Positions 24,671 to 33,673 of a stretch of DNA of 64,000 nt are shown here, one piece after another (the first letter of the stretch is position 1; every line of letters starts with the position of its first letter). The DNA is from Bordetella bronchialis (GTDB lineage Bacteria; Pseudomonadota; Gammaproteobacteria; Burkholderiales; Burkholderiaceae_B), in assembly GCF_001676705.1 (NCBI RefSeq), contig NZ_CP016170.1, positions 1,550,001-1,614,000 on the forward strand, given 5' to 3'. The position numbers and the translations under genes are program-made. The notes under the pieces are model-generated. The model worked only from the letters and a program-made list of their open reading frames with translations, did not search any database and was not told where the DNA came from.

Positions 24671-27301
24671 TCATGGCAGGAGCGCCTTCAGCCGATACAG
24701 GGTTTCCAGGGCTTCGCGCGGCGTCAGGCTATCGGGATCCACGTCGGCCAGCGCGTCGCGCATCGACAGCAGGGATTCGGTCTCCTGCATGGCCGCGGAC
24801 CGGGCCGCCGATTCCGCGTCCGCCTGCGCCGCCGCGGCGAACAACCCCAATTGAGGCGTGGGCGCGCCTTGCGCTTCCAGGCGTTCCAGTTCGCGCGAGG
24901 CCTGGCGGATGACGGCGGCCGGCACGCCGGCGCGCTGCGCCACCTGGATGCCGTAGCTGCGGCTGGCCGGACCTTCCCGCACTTCGTGCAGGAAGACGAT
25001 GCCGCCCGCGGATTCCGCCGCGGCCAGGTGTACGTTGGCGGCCGTGGGCTGCTCCGCCGCCATGCGGGTGATCTCGAAATAGTGCGTGGCGAACAGCGTC
25101 AGGGCACGGTTGTGCGTCAGCAGCCGCAGCGCGATAGCCCAGGCCAGTGCCAGGCCATCGTAGGTGGACGTGCCCCGCCCGATCTCGTCCATCAGTACCA
25201 GGCTGGCGGGCGTACTGGCCGCCAGGATGGCAGCGGCCTCCGTCATTTCCATCATGAAGGTAGAGCGGCCGCCCGCCAGGTCGTCCGCCGCGCCGATACG
25301 CGTGAAAATGCGGTCCAGCCTGCCGATGCGGGCGCGCGCGGCGGGCACGAAGCTGCCCGTGCGCGCCAGCAGGGCGATCAAGGCGACCTGCCGCATATAC
25401 GTCGATTTACCCCCCATGTTCGGGCCGGTGATCAGTAGCATGCGCCGGGTGGCGTCCAGCTTGCAGCTGTTGGGCGTGAAGCGTTCGATCGCGCGCTCCA
25501 CGACCGGATGGCGGCCGGCCTCGATGTCGATCTCCGCGTCCTCGGAAAGCTCGGGCGCGTTCCAGTCGTGGCGGCGCGCGTGCTCTGCCAGCGCCGCCAG
25601 GGTGTCCAGCTCGGCCAGCGCGGACGCGCAGTCGGACAGGGCGCGCACGTGGCCGCCGAGTTGTTCCAGCACCTGCTCGTACAGCCACTTTTCGCGGGCC
25701 AGGGAGCGGTCCTGGGCGGACAGCACGCGGTCTTCCCAGGTTTTCAGTTCCGGCGTGATGTAGCGCTCGGCGTTCTTGAGGGTCTGGCGCCGGCGATAGT
25801 CTTCCGGCACCTTGTCCGCCTGGCCTCGGGTGACTTCGATATAGAAGCCGTGCACGCGGTTGAATTCCACACGCAAGTTGGGGATGCCGCTGCGTTCGCG
25901 CTCGCGGGCTTCCAATTGCATCAGGAAATCGCCGCCATCGGTGGCCAGCGCACGCAGTTCGTCGAGCTCGGCGTCGAATCCGGCCGCCATGACGCCACCG
26001 TCGCGGATGGCTGCCGCGGGCTCGGCGGCGATGGCGGCGGCCAGCAAGGCATGGACGGCGGGATCGGGCGACAAATGCGCCGCCAGGGCCGCGAAGCGGC
26101 CATCCGTTGCCAGGCCACGCACTTGTTCGCACAGTGCCGGCAGTTCCGCCAAGGCGTCGCGCAAGCTGGCAAGCTCGCGCGGGCGCACGGAGCGCAGCGC
26201 GACACGCGCGGCAATACGCTCGATATCCGGAAACCGCTTCAGCGTATCGCGCAGCATCTCCAGCGGCATGGCCGCGGCCAGGCCGGCGGGGGTGTCGAGG
26301 CGGGCCGCAAGCAGCGCCGCGATGGCCTGCTGGCGTTCCAGCACGGGCGCGTTGTCCCGCAGCGGATGATGCAGCCATCGCCGCAGCAGGCGGCTGCCCA
26401 TGGGGGTGCGGCAGTTGTCCAGAATCGAGAACAGCGTGGGCGATTCTTCGCCGCTGAGCGTTTGCGTCAGTTCCAGATTGCGGCGGGTGACCGGATCCAT
26501 CAGCACGTACTGGCCTGGACGGTCGACGCTGATCCCCTGTACGTGCGACAGGGCCTGCGACTGGGTCCGGGCCGCATAGCGCAGCAGGGCGCCGGCGGCG
26601 CGGACGCCAGCGGGCATGTCTTCAACATCGAAGCCGGCCAGCGAGTCGGTACGGAAATGCGCCAGCAGATGGGCGCGGGCGCCGTCGCTTTCAAAATGCC
26701 AATCCGGCACGCGGGTCTGCGCGCCGTCGATGTTGACGCGAAGTTCGGCGCCTTCCGGATACACGATCTCCGCCGGGGCGATACGATGCAGCTCGGATTC
26801 GATCTGCGTGGGCGCGCATTCCGTGACGTGGAAGTCGCCGCTTGCCAGGTTCAGCCAGGCCAGGCCGGCGCGCGGCGCGCGGCCGGCGCCGGGGAATACC
26901 GCGGCCAGGCAGCGATCGGCCTTGGCGGGCAGTAGCGCGTCGTCCGTAAGCGTCCCGGGCGTGACGATGCGCACGATGCGGCGCTCCACGGGGCCCTTGG
27001 ACGCGGCGGGGTCGCCGATCTGCTCGCAGATGGCAATGGATTCGCCCAGCGCGACCAGCTTGGCCAGGTATTGCTCCATGGCGTGCACGGGGACGCCGGC
27101 CATGGGGATGGGGCTGCCATTGGACGTGCCGCGCTTGGTCAGGGTCAGATTCAGCAGCCGCGCGCCGCGCTCGGCGTCTTCATAGAACATCTCATAGAAG
27201 TCGCCCATGCGGTAGAAGAGCAGCAGCGGGCCGGCTTCGGCCTTCAGCTTCAGGTACTGCTGCATCATCGGCGTGTGGCCGGATAGATCGCTTTTTTCCA
27301 T
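24671..27301 (-). CDS. mutS: DNA mismatch repair protein MutS
   Basis: An 876-aa mismatch-recognition ATPase. The N-terminal mismatch-binding domain has [14 protein letters not shown], containing the Phe-x-Glu wedge ([10 protein letters not shown]). The connector, lever and clamp domains follow. The ATPase domain has Walker [14 protein letters not shown] at about residue 620, and then the [18 protein letters not shown] block and THYFEIT. Full length and intact. The ATG at 27301 has no clear SD, and an in-frame GTG two codons upstream is an alternative start. The promoter region lies at the edge of a giant inverted repeat. Confidence 0.98.
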   Translation of the reverse strand: MEKSDLSGHTPMMQQYLKLKAEAGPLLLFYRMGDFYEMFYEDAERGARLLNLTLTKRGTSNGSPIPMAGVPVHAMEQYLAKLVALGESIAICEQIGDPAASKGPVERRIVRIVTPGTLTDDALLPAKADRCLAAVFPGAGRAPRAGLAWLNLASGDFHVTECAPTQIESELHRIAPAEIVYPEGAELRVNIDGAQTRVPDWHFESDGARAHLLAHFRTDSLAGFDVEDMPAGVRAAGALLRYAARTQSQALSHVQGISVDRPGQYVLMDPVTRRNLELTQTLSGEESPTLFSILDNCRTPMGSRLLRRWLHHPLRDNAPVLERQQAIAALLAARLDTPAGLAAAMPLEMLRDTLKRFPDIERIAARVALRSVRPRELASLRDALAELPALCEQVRGLATDGRFAALAAHLSPDPAVHALLAAAIAAEPAAAIRDGGVMAAGFDAELDELRALATDGGDFLMQLEARERERSGIPNLRVEFNRVHGFYIEVTRGQADKVPEDYRRRQTLKNAERYITPELKTWEDRVLSAQDRSLAREKWLYEQVLEQLGGHVRALSDCASALAELDTLAALAEHARRHDWNAPELSEDAEIDIEAGRHPVVERAIERFTPNSCKLDATRRMLLITGPNMGGKSTYMRQVALIALLARTGSFVPAARARIGRLDRIFTRIGAADDLAGGRSTFMMEMTEAAAILAASTPASLVLMDEIGRGTSTYDGLALAWAIALRLLTHNRALTLFATHYFEITRMAAEQPTAANVHLAAAESAGGIVFLHEVREGPASRSYGIQVAQRAGVPAAVIRQASRELERLEAQGAPTPQLGLFAAAAQADAESAARSAAMQETESLLSMRDALADVDPDSLTPREALETLYRLKALLP

Positions 27302-27351
27302 TAACACTGAATGAATGACAGGCGCGGCCTTGGTGGCCGCGCGAAGATTCG

Positions 27352-27357
27352 ATTGTA
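27352..27357 (-). promoter_or_regulatory. Possible -10 element of mutS
   Basis: TACAAT on the minus strand, 51 nt upstream of the mutS ATG, with no convincing -35. A perfect 8-bp hairpin (GCGCGGCC/GGCCGCGC, 27322-27342) would sit in the 5' UTR. Confidence 0.3.
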
Positions 27358-27470
27358 TCGGGATGGGGGGAGGGCGGTCTTCTTGCTTACTTCGGTCCTT
27401 GGCAGGGCTGGCGGTTCAGGCGATCTTGCTCTTGCCGTTCTTCGGGTGCTTGTCTTTAGGGCTTTCTTAT

Positions 27471-27556
27471 GCCGTCCGGCGGGGCGTTTCCGGTCATCAT
27501 GCTGATGCCGTCCGGCGGGGCGTTTCCGGTCATATTGCTGATGCCGTCCGGCGGGG
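27471..27556. repeat. 36-bp tandem repeat, outer end of left arm
   Basis: GCCGTCCGGCGGGG-containing units begin at 27471, 27507 and 27543, exactly 36 nt apart, with TTTCCGGTCAT between. The third unit runs into the end of the 202-bp element. The mirror array in the right arm has units at about 28901, 28937 and 28973. Confidence 0.85.
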
Positions 27557-27747
27557 GAGATGCCTGTCGTGGCCGGCCCGGTCGGCCGGTCCAGCGCCTT
27601 CGCGCTGGACTACCGCGTCGTCTTCCTCGTCCGGCGGCCGAAGGGGCGGTGATTTTCTAGCGGATTTTTTGCCCGGCCGACCTCCCTACGGAAGCCCTCG
27701 CGCGGCCTCCGACGGGCCGGCCCCGCCAGGCATCTCCCCCGCCGGAC
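27546..27747. mobile_element. 202-bp MITE-like element, left copy
   Basis: Terminal inverted repeats of 33 bp (27546-27578 and 27715-27747, two mismatches) bound a 136-bp non-coding core. The core contains the hairpin TCCAGCGC-CTTC-GCGCTGGA. It has no transposase and no obvious target-site duplication, since the ends are embedded in the surrounding repeats. The second copy at 28708-28909 has the same length in inverted orientation. Confidence 0.65.
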
Positions 27748-27892
27748 TCACGGGTTGCCTTAGTCGCGGTCGCTGCGGCGGTTCTCGTTCTTGGCCCTTC
27801 GTGGGCAGCGTTTTCGGGTTAAGAAAGATCTTGCGTTGCCCGTCGTTTTCGGGCCGCCCTGCGCGGCCCGAAAACGCCTACGCGGTCGGGGC

Positions 27893-27964
27893 ATGCGGTG
27901 GTTGCTGGCAATGCGACGGTTGCTTGTGATGCGACGGCTGCTGGTAATGCGACGATTACTGGTA
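27893..27964. repeat. 18-bp tandem repeat, four units, left arm
   Basis: Four consecutive 18-nt units of type ATGCGACGGTTGCTGGTA, with a diverged fifth. The mirror tract in the right arm has only three units, so copy number has changed since the arms separated. Confidence 0.85.
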
Positions 27965-28241
27965 ATGCGGAGGTCGAAGAATCGGAGTGGAATCTTGGCC
28001 CGCGCGTGGGGGGGTAACAAGGCGGTGTGGCGGGCCGCCCGCCGGCCCGCCACACCGTAGCACCGTGCCTTGCCACGGATGCTCGCGATAGGTGCGGCCA
28101 GGGCGCCCAGTACGGCGTCCGAACGCTTCAAACACAGAGAAATCCTGGCTATCCCTTCTGACAGTCCCTCGGATGTCGGAACATAAAAATCGTGACATCC
28201 CTTGGACGCTTCAGACTGCGCTAGCGCAACGCAATGGCGTC

Positions 28242-28367
28242 GGCGATATCCGCGATTGGTGCCATCCCGACGTTGGGGCGCAGGGCGATATCGGCGATCT
28301 GCGCCATCCCGACGTTGCGGCGCAGGGCGATATGCCGTCGTTATCGCAATGCGCTGGAATCGGCCGC
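28242..28367. repeat. 42-bp tandem repeat in the loop of the large palindrome
   Basis: GGCGATAT starts at 28242, 28284 and 28326, a 42-nt period, with CCATCCCGACGTTG shared between the first two units. The third unit is truncated or diverged. Confidence 0.8.
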
Positions 28368-28505
28368 CCGCATTCGCGCTAGGGTCACATGGCACCTACA
28401 CCAACATCCGCGGCAAGCCTCGGTGCTACGGTGTGGCGGCCCGCCACACCGCCTTGTTACCCCCCCCGCGCGGGCCAAGATTCCACTCCGATTCCATGAC
28501 CTTCG

Positions 28506-28559
28506 CATTACCAGCAACGGCGGCATTACCAACAACCGTCGCATTACCGGCAACCACCG
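28506..28559. repeat. 18-bp tandem repeat, three units, right arm
   Basis: Units of type CATTACCAGCAACGGCGG at 28506, 28524 and 28542, the reverse complement of the left-arm tract, one unit shorter. Confidence 0.85.
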
Positions 28560-28707
28560 CATGCCCCGACCGCGTAGGCGTTTTCGGGCCGCGCAGGGCG
28601 GCCCGAAAACGACGGGCAACGCAAGATCTTTCTTAACCCGGAAACACGGCCCACGAAGGGCCAAGAACACCGCCCGCCCCAGCGACCGCCTATAAGGCAA
28701 CCCGCGA

Positions 28708-28909
28708 GTCCGGCGGGGGAGATGCCTGTCGTGGCCGGCCCGTCGGAGGCCGCGCGAGGGCTTCCGTAGGGAGGTCGGCCGGGCAAAAAATCCGCTAGAA
28801 AATCGCCGCCCCTTCGGCCGCCGGACGAGGAAGACGACGCGGTAGTCCAGCGCGAAGGCGCTGGACCGGCCGACCGGGCCGGCCACGACAGGCATCTCCC
28901 CCGCCGGAC
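28708..28909. mobile_element. 202-bp MITE-like element, right copy (perfect 33-bp terminal inverted repeats)
   Basis: The ends at 28708-28740 and 28877-28909 are perfect 33-bp inverted repeats (outer bases GTCCGGCGGGGGAGATGCC). The core is the reverse complement of the left copy apart from a few substitutions. The ends here are identical to each other, whereas the left copy has two mismatches. Confidence 0.7.
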
Positions 28910-28990
28910 GGCATCAGCAATATGACCGGAAACGCCCCGCCGGACGGCATAAGAAAGCCCTAAAGACAAGCACCCGCCGGACGCCATCAG
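28901..28990. repeat. 36-bp tandem repeat, outer end of right arm
   Basis: CCGCCGGACG units at about 28901, 28937 and 28973 with a 36-nt period mirror the left-arm array. The first unit overlaps the end of the 202-bp element. Confidence 0.8.
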
Positions 28991-29074
28991 CAAGCCATCT
29001 GAAGACAATCCCCCGAAGAACGGCAATAACAGCGCCCCAGATCCAAGCATCCCCACCCCGCACCAGCAACCGCT

Positions 29075-29971
29075 TCAGAACTGCCGAGCCTCCACGCTGG
29101 CCGTAGGCGTCCCCCGATCCCCCAGCCCCATTTTCGCGATCAGCATATCGAACACATACCGCGTCAGCGGATTGATCGAATCCGTCCGCATCCATAGGAA
29201 GTAATTCGCGTCCGGCAGCGGCGGCAGGCCGTCGTTCTCGCCCAGCACCCGCATATCCGGCCCCAGGAACTCGATGCTGCGCGCCGTAATCCCCAGGCCT
29301 GCCCGCACCGCCGCGCGTATTCCCACCAGATTGGGCGCCACATAATTGGTCTGCCACGGCACACGCGCCTGCTCCAGCGCATTCAGCGCCAGACGCCGGA
29401 ACAGGCTCGGCTCGTCGGCGAGCACCAGCGGTACGGGTGCCGAGGCGTCGTGAACGTAACCCGCCGAGGCGATCCACGCCGTCGGGGACGTGCGCAGGAT
29501 CACGCCTTCGTACGCCGGATCGAAGCGCGTCGAAATCGACAGGTCCAGTTCGCCGGCGCGCAGCGCATTCATCAGGAAGGGACTGCGATCCACACGGATC
29601 TCCAGCCGCACGCGCGGCGACCAGCGCGTGATGTGTGTCAGCACCGTCGGCAGCAGCGTCTCGGCCACGTCGTGCGGCGATCCCAGCCGCAGTTCGCCTT
29701 CAAGTTGGCCGTCCTGCATGGCGCGCATCGCCTCGTCGTTGATCGCCAGCATATGGCGCGCGTAATCGACCAGCTTGCGGCCGTGCGGCGACAGTACTTT
29801 GTTGCGGCCTTGCTTCTCGAAAAGCGGCAAGCCTACCAGGCTCTCCAGCCGCTGCATCTGTTGCGTAATCGCGGACTGCGTCTTGTGCAGGCGTTCGGCC
29901 GCGGCAGAGAAAGTCTGGGCTTGGTCGATGGCCGCGAGCGTGCGCAGCAGGTCCAGGTCCAGATTGCGCAT
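29075..29971 (-). CDS. LysR-family regulator of the adjacent sulfur amino acid operon
   Basis: A 298-aa LysR protein with an N-terminal HTH (AQTFSAAAERLHKTQSAITQ, then RLESLVGLPLFEKQ) and an effector domain from about residue 90 (GELRLGSPHDVAETLLP). It is divergent from the cupin dioxygenase gene with a 115-bp intergenic region that contains a T-N11-A-type palindrome. By position it should control the operon that follows, with a sulfur amino acid or its product as co-inducer. The stop is 45 bp from the right end of the large inverted repeat. Confidence 0.94.
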   Translation of the reverse strand: MRNLDLDLLRTLAAIDQAQTFSAAAERLHKTQSAITQQMQRLESLVGLPLFEKQGRNKVLSPHGRKLVDYARHMLAINDEAMRAMQDGQLEGELRLGSPHDVAETLLPTVLTHITRWSPRVRLEIRVDRSPFLMNALRAGELDLSISTRFDPAYEGVILRTSPTAWIASAGYVHDASAPVPLVLADEPSLFRRLALNALEQARVPWQTNYVAPNLVGIRAAVRAGLGITARSIEFLGPDMRVLGENDGLPPLPDANYFLWMRTDSINPLTRYVFDMLIAKMGLGDRGTPTASVEARQF

Positions 29972-30005
29972 ACGTCCCCCGACATATTACGGCTGCTAAT
30001 GAGTT

Positions 30006-30021
30006 ATTAAATCAATTTAAT
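30006..30021. promoter_or_regulatory. LysR-type operator candidate (ATTAAA-TCAA-TTTAAT)
   Basis: A perfect 6-bp inverted repeat around TCAA, containing a T-N11-A motif, in an A+T-rich island 35 nt upstream of the LysR start and 66 nt upstream of the dioxygenase start. A second palindrome CCCGTACGGG is at 30031-30040. Confidence 0.6.
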
Positions 30022-30086
30022 TTGTCACGCCCCGTACGGGCCCGTAGAGTATCGCTGAAATCGCGTCTAAACAGGAGTTTTTCCGT

Positions 30087-30674
30087 ATGGGCAGCCCGCA
30101 TCCGCATCAAAACGATATTGCACAGGCGATTGGAAATATAAAGGATACTGTACGAACGCAGGGCCTGAACCGCGGAAGCCTGGACGACGTGCTGCGCACC
30201 GTCGTCGGCCTGGCCAGCCATCGCGACTGGTGGGACGCCGGTCGCTACCCCGCGCCGGAAGGCGACGAACGCCAGGCGCGCTACCTGATCAGCGAGGATG
30301 ACGACCACGGCTACGCGCTGTACCTGAACGTCATGCGGCCCGGCAAGAAGATCGTGCCGCACAACCATACGACCTGGGCCTGCATCGCCGCCGTCGAAGG
30401 CGTCGAATACAACTATGTCTACGACAGGCTCGACGACGGCAAACAGCCCGGCGTCGGCCGGCTCGCCAAGAAAGACACCGTCGTCGTCGAGCCCGGCACC
30501 GGCATCGCCCTCATGCCGGACGATATCCATGCCGTCGAAATCCGCGGCGACAGCGTGATCCGCCATCTGCACATGTACGGCCGCGCCCTGGAAACCCTGA
30601 CGGAACGGCTCGCTTTCGACCTGGACGCGGGCACCTGCAAAGTCATGCCCATCGGCGTGCAGACGCGCCGCTGA
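30087..30674 (+). CDS. Cysteine dioxygenase-family cupin (thiol dioxygenase-like)
   Basis: A 195-aa cytosolic cupin with the type I cysteine dioxygenase iron site: His92 and His94 in [16 protein letters not shown] and His148 in [11 protein letters not shown]. The family oxidises cysteine (or a related thiol such as 3-mercaptopropionate) to the sulfinate. The strand after the first motif ([13 protein letters not shown]) fits. It is the first gene of the operon and is followed 13 nt later by the cystathionine beta-lyase-like gene. The exact thiol substrate cannot be told; the bacterial arginine-type enzymes that use mercaptopropionate are an alternative. Confidence 0.88.
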   Translation: MGSPHPHQNDIAQAIGNIKDTVRTQGLNRGSLDDVLRTVVGLASHRDWWDAGRYPAPEGDERQARYLISEDDDHGYALYLNVMRPGKKIVPHNHTTWACIAAVEGVEYNYVYDRLDDGKQPGVGRLAKKDTVVVEPGTGIALMPDDIHAVEIRGDSVIRHLHMYGRALETLTERLAFDLDAGTCKVMPIGVQTRR

Positions 30675-30687
30675 CGGAACCGCCAAC

Positions 30688-31857
30688 ATGGAAGAACGCT
30701 ACAAGCCTGGCACGCGGCTGCTGCGTGCCGGGCGGCCGCATCGCGGCTGGGTCAACACGCCCGTCACGCGCGCCAGCACGTACATTTTCGACAGCGTCCA
30801 GCAATGGCGCGACACCCGCGCACGCCGTGACAAGGAACGCCTGTTGTCTTATGGCGCCCGCGGCACCGACAGCACTTATGCGCTGGAAGACGCCCTGGTC
30901 GAACTGGAAGGCGGCTATCGCGCCAAGATGTATCCCACCGGCCAGGCCGCCATCGCGGTCGTGATGCTGGCGTACCTGAAGGCCGGCGATCACGTTCTGA
31001 TCACCGATGCCGTATACGAGCCGGTGCGGCGCTTCTGCGCCGACCATCTGTCGCGCTGGGGCATCGAGTTCAGCTATTACCTGCCCGACGGCAGCGACCT
31101 GGCGGACCGCATCCGTCCCAACACCCGCATGATCTATGCGGAATGCCCGGGATCGCTGGTCTACGAAATGATGGACCTGCCCGCCGTCGCCGAGCTCGCG
31201 CATCGCCACGATTGCTGGCTTGCCGTGGACAACACCTGGGGTTCCGGCTTGTTGTACCGCCCGTTGGCCCTGGGCGCCGATATCTCGATTACCGCCGCCA
31301 CCAAGTACCTGGGTGGCCACGCGGACGTCATGATGGGCACCGTCGTGACCAGCGAGCGCGCCTGGATGCCGCTGGAACGCGCCACGGTGGACATCGGCCA
31401 GACCGTGGGGGCCGACGATGCGTATCTCGTCCTGCGCGGCATGCGGTCCATGGCCGCGCGCATGGCCATGCATGGCCGCCACGCCATGCGCGTTGCCGAG
31501 TGGCTGCAAAGCCGCCCCGAAGTCGCGCGCGTGCTGTGCCCGGCGCTGCCCGGCGACCCTGGCCATGCCCTGTGGAAACGCGATTGCACCGGCACCAACG
31601 GACTATTGTCCATCGAGTTCGCGCGCGGCATCGCCGACGCCGACGTGGAACGCATGATCGACGCCTTCCGCCTGTTCGGCCTGGGCGCCTCCTGGGGCGG
31701 CTTCGAGAGCCTTTGCGTGCCGGCCAACATGGCGCGCGCGCGCACCGTGGCGGACTGGTCGGGACGCGGCGCGATCCTGCGCCTGCATATCGGCCTGGAA
31801 GACCCCGAAGACCTGCTGGCCGACCTGGAGCAGGCCATGGCCGCGCTTGAACGCTGA
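30688..31857 (+). CDS. metC: Cystathionine beta-lyase-type PLP enzyme
   Basis: A 389-aa Cys/Met-metabolism PLP enzyme (aspartate aminotransferase fold). The N-terminus has GWVNTPVTRASTYIFDSVQQ and YGARGTDSTYALEDAL. The cofactor site includes LAVDNTWGSGLLYRPL and the Schiff-base Lys206 in SITAATKYLGGHADVMMG. Within the superfamily, VNTPVTRASTY and the DNTWGSG sequence point to MetC, a C-S beta-lyase that releases homocysteine, pyruvate and ammonia or desulfurates cysteine/cystine. Next to a thiol dioxygenase and a rhodanese it may act as a cystine or cysteine C-S lyase that makes sulfane sulfur; that is inference. Confidence 0.92.
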   Translation: MEERYKPGTRLLRAGRPHRGWVNTPVTRASTYIFDSVQQWRDTRARRDKERLLSYGARGTDSTYALEDALVELEGGYRAKMYPTGQAAIAVVMLAYLKAGDHVLITDAVYEPVRRFCADHLSRWGIEFSYYLPDGSDLADRIRPNTRMIYAECPGSLVYEMMDLPAVAELAHRHDCWLAVDNTWGSGLLYRPLALGADISITAATKYLGGHADVMMGTVVTSERAWMPLERATVDIGQTVGADDAYLVLRGMRSMAARMAMHGRHAMRVAEWLQSRPEVARVLCPALPGDPGHALWKRDCTGTNGLLSIEFARGIADADVERMIDAFRLFGLGASWGGFESLCVPANMARARTVADWSGRGAILRLHIGLEDPEDLLADLEQAMAALER

Positions 31858-32013
31858 AACGCGGATCCGGCCGGTTGCATGAACGCCGGCGGACCGCACC
31901 CCTAGACGCATCGTCGCGGGCCTTGCCGGCCGCCCGATGAAGTTCCCTCCCTGGCGCGCCCCGGATACGCGGCGCGAGGGGAGCGCTTTTTCCTCGATTT
32001 CTTGCAGAGCCCC

Positions 32014-33621
32014 ATGACGCAGCCGCAAACCGAACCTTCTTCCGTCCCGCGCATCGATGCACCCACCCTGAAGCGCTGGCTGCACGACGGCGCCGAGATC
32101 GGCCTGCTGGACGTGCGCGAACACGGCCAGTATGGCGAAGGGCACCCCTTCCTGGCGGTTTCGCTGCCTTATAGCCGGCTCGAGGTGGAGGCGCCGCGCC
32201 TGCTGCCGCGCCGCGGCGCGCGGCTGGTGGCCTTCGATGCCGGGGACGGCGTGGCGCTGCGCGCGGCCGCCGCGCTGCGCGGCCTGGGCTACACCGATGT
32301 CCACGTGCTGGAGGGCGGCGCGCCTGCCTGGCGCCAGGCAGGCTATACCTTGTTCGCCGGCGTCAACCTGCCCAGCAAGACCTTCGGCGAGCTGGCCGAG
32401 CATATCTGCCACACGCCGCGCATCGGCGCCGCCGAACTGGCAAGCCGCCAGCGGGAAGGCGACAAGCTGGTGGTCCTGGACGGGCGGCCCTACACCGAAT
32501 ACCAGAAGATGAACATTCCGGGCGGCATCTGCTGCCCCAATGGCGAGCTGGCCCTGCGCATCCAGGAACTCGTGCCCGATCCGGCCACCACCATCGTCAT
32601 CAATTGCGCCGGCCGCACGCGCAGCATCATCGGCGCGCAGACCCTGATCAACCTGGGCGTGCCCAATCCGGTGCTGGCGCTGGAGAACGGCACGCAGGGC
32701 TGGTATCTGGCGGACCTGCCGCTGGAACATGGTTCGCGGCGCAAATACCCGGACACGGTGCCGGTCGACGCGCTGCCCGCGCTGCGCGACCGTGCGGCGG
32801 CCCTGGCCCGCGAACATGGCGTGCGGACCGTGGACGCGGCGCAAGCGCGCGCCTGGCTGGCCGACCCCGCGCGGACCACGTATCTGTGCGACGTGCGCAC
32901 CGAGGAAGAATACGCGGCCGGCACGCTGGCCGGCGCGCAGCATACCCCAGGGGGACAACTGATACAGGCCACGGACCAGTACATCGGCGTGCGCAACGCG
33001 CGGCTGGTGCTGATCGACAGCGAGGGCGTGCGCGCCCCCGTGGTGGCCAGCTGGCTGCGCCAGATGGGATGGGAGGCCTGCGTGCTGCACGAAGGCGTGG
33101 CGGCGGACGTCGCCGCGCCGTTCATGGCGGCCGACCTGCCCGCCTTGCCGCACATCGCGGCGGCAGAACTGCCGGGCGCGCTGCGCGATGGCGCCGTCCT
33201 GGTGGACGTGCGTCCCGGCATGGCCTACCGCAAGGGACATATCGCCGGCGCGCGCTGGTCCATCCGGCCGCGCCTGGCGCGCCTGGGTTTGCCGGCCGGG
33301 GCGCGGGTGGTGTTGCTGGCGACCGACGCCGCCGTGGCGGCGCTCGCCGCGCGCGAGCTGGCGGCTTTGGGCATCACGCAGGTACGGCTGAACATGGAGA
33401 CATCCGATGCATGGCGCGCGGCGGGCCTGGCCATCGAGGCCGGCGACGACGTGCCGGCCGACGAAGACTGCATCGACTATCTGTTCTTCGTGCATGACCG
33501 CCACGACGGCAATAAGGCGGCGGCGCGCCAGTACCTGGCCTGGGAAACCAACCTGATCCACCAGATCGACGAGCAGGAACGTTCGATATTCCGCTTTCCG
33601 GTCCATCGGCAGGCGGGCTGA
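32014..33621 (+). CDS. Four-domain rhodanese-like sulfurtransferase
   Basis: A 535-aa cytosolic protein made of four rhodanese modules: about 10-105 (GLLDVREHGQYGEGHPF), 130-245 (VVLDGRPYTEYQKMNIPGG), 275-365 (YLCDVRTEEEYAAGTLAGA) and 380-470 (VLVDVRPGMAYRKGHIAGA). Only the second has an active-site cysteine (Cys198 in NCAGRTRS). The third has Asp-Ser in that loop (LIDSEGVRA) and the others have none. A 50-aa tail follows (FVHDRHDGNKAAARQYLAWE). It would move sulfane sulfur produced by the neighbouring C-S lyase. The ATG at 32014 has a weak SD; a TTG four codons upstream is an alternative. It sits 156 nt after metC. Confidence 0.9.
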   Translation: MTQPQTEPSSVPRIDAPTLKRWLHDGAEIGLLDVREHGQYGEGHPFLAVSLPYSRLEVEAPRLLPRRGARLVAFDAGDGVALRAAAALRGLGYTDVHVLEGGAPAWRQAGYTLFAGVNLPSKTFGELAEHICHTPRIGAAELASRQREGDKLVVLDGRPYTEYQKMNIPGGICCPNGELALRIQELVPDPATTIVINCAGRTRSIIGAQTLINLGVPNPVLALENGTQGWYLADLPLEHGSRRKYPDTVPVDALPALRDRAAALAREHGVRTVDAAQARAWLADPARTTYLCDVRTEEEYAAGTLAGAQHTPGGQLIQATDQYIGVRNARLVLIDSEGVRAPVVASWLRQMGWEACVLHEGVAADVAAPFMAADLPALPHIAAAELPGALRDGAVLVDVRPGMAYRKGHIAGARWSIRPRLARLGLPAGARVVLLATDAAVAALAARELAALGITQVRLNMETSDAWRAAGLAIEAGDDVPADEDCIDYLFFVHDRHDGNKAAARQYLAWETNLIHQIDEQERSIFRFPVHRQAG

Positions 33622-33673
33622 ACCACCACTGCCGGCCATCCGCGTCCGGCACGAACCACGAAGGGGAACAACG

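Larger units (their letters stand above)
27430..29030. repeat. 1.6-kb imperfect inverted repeat, arms about 630 bp
   Basis: The stretch from about 27430 to 28090 recurs, reverse-complemented and with a few substitutions and small indels, from about 28400 to 29030. A central loop of about 310 bp separates the arms. Shared landmarks in both arms include the GTTTTCGGGCCGC hairpin, the AGATCTTGCGTTGCC block, a GGAATCTTGGCCCGCGCG block and an 18-bp repeat tract. No real gene fits: reading frames in the two arms are mirror images of each other and are broken by a 1-nt homopolymer difference (near 28010 and 28465). This is the whole content of the 1.77-kb gene-free gap between the LysR gene and mutS. 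Confidence 0.9.

Noticed and set aside
27893..28559. CRISPR array at the 18-, 36- and 42-bp repeats
   Set aside because: The units are directly adjacent without unique spacers and no cas genes are present.
27760..28695. Frames in the palindrome that encode matching RITSNRR-type peptides on both arms
   Set aside because: The match follows from the DNA inverted repeat. The arms differ by a 1-nt homopolymer indel, no SD or start fits, and composition is not protein-like.
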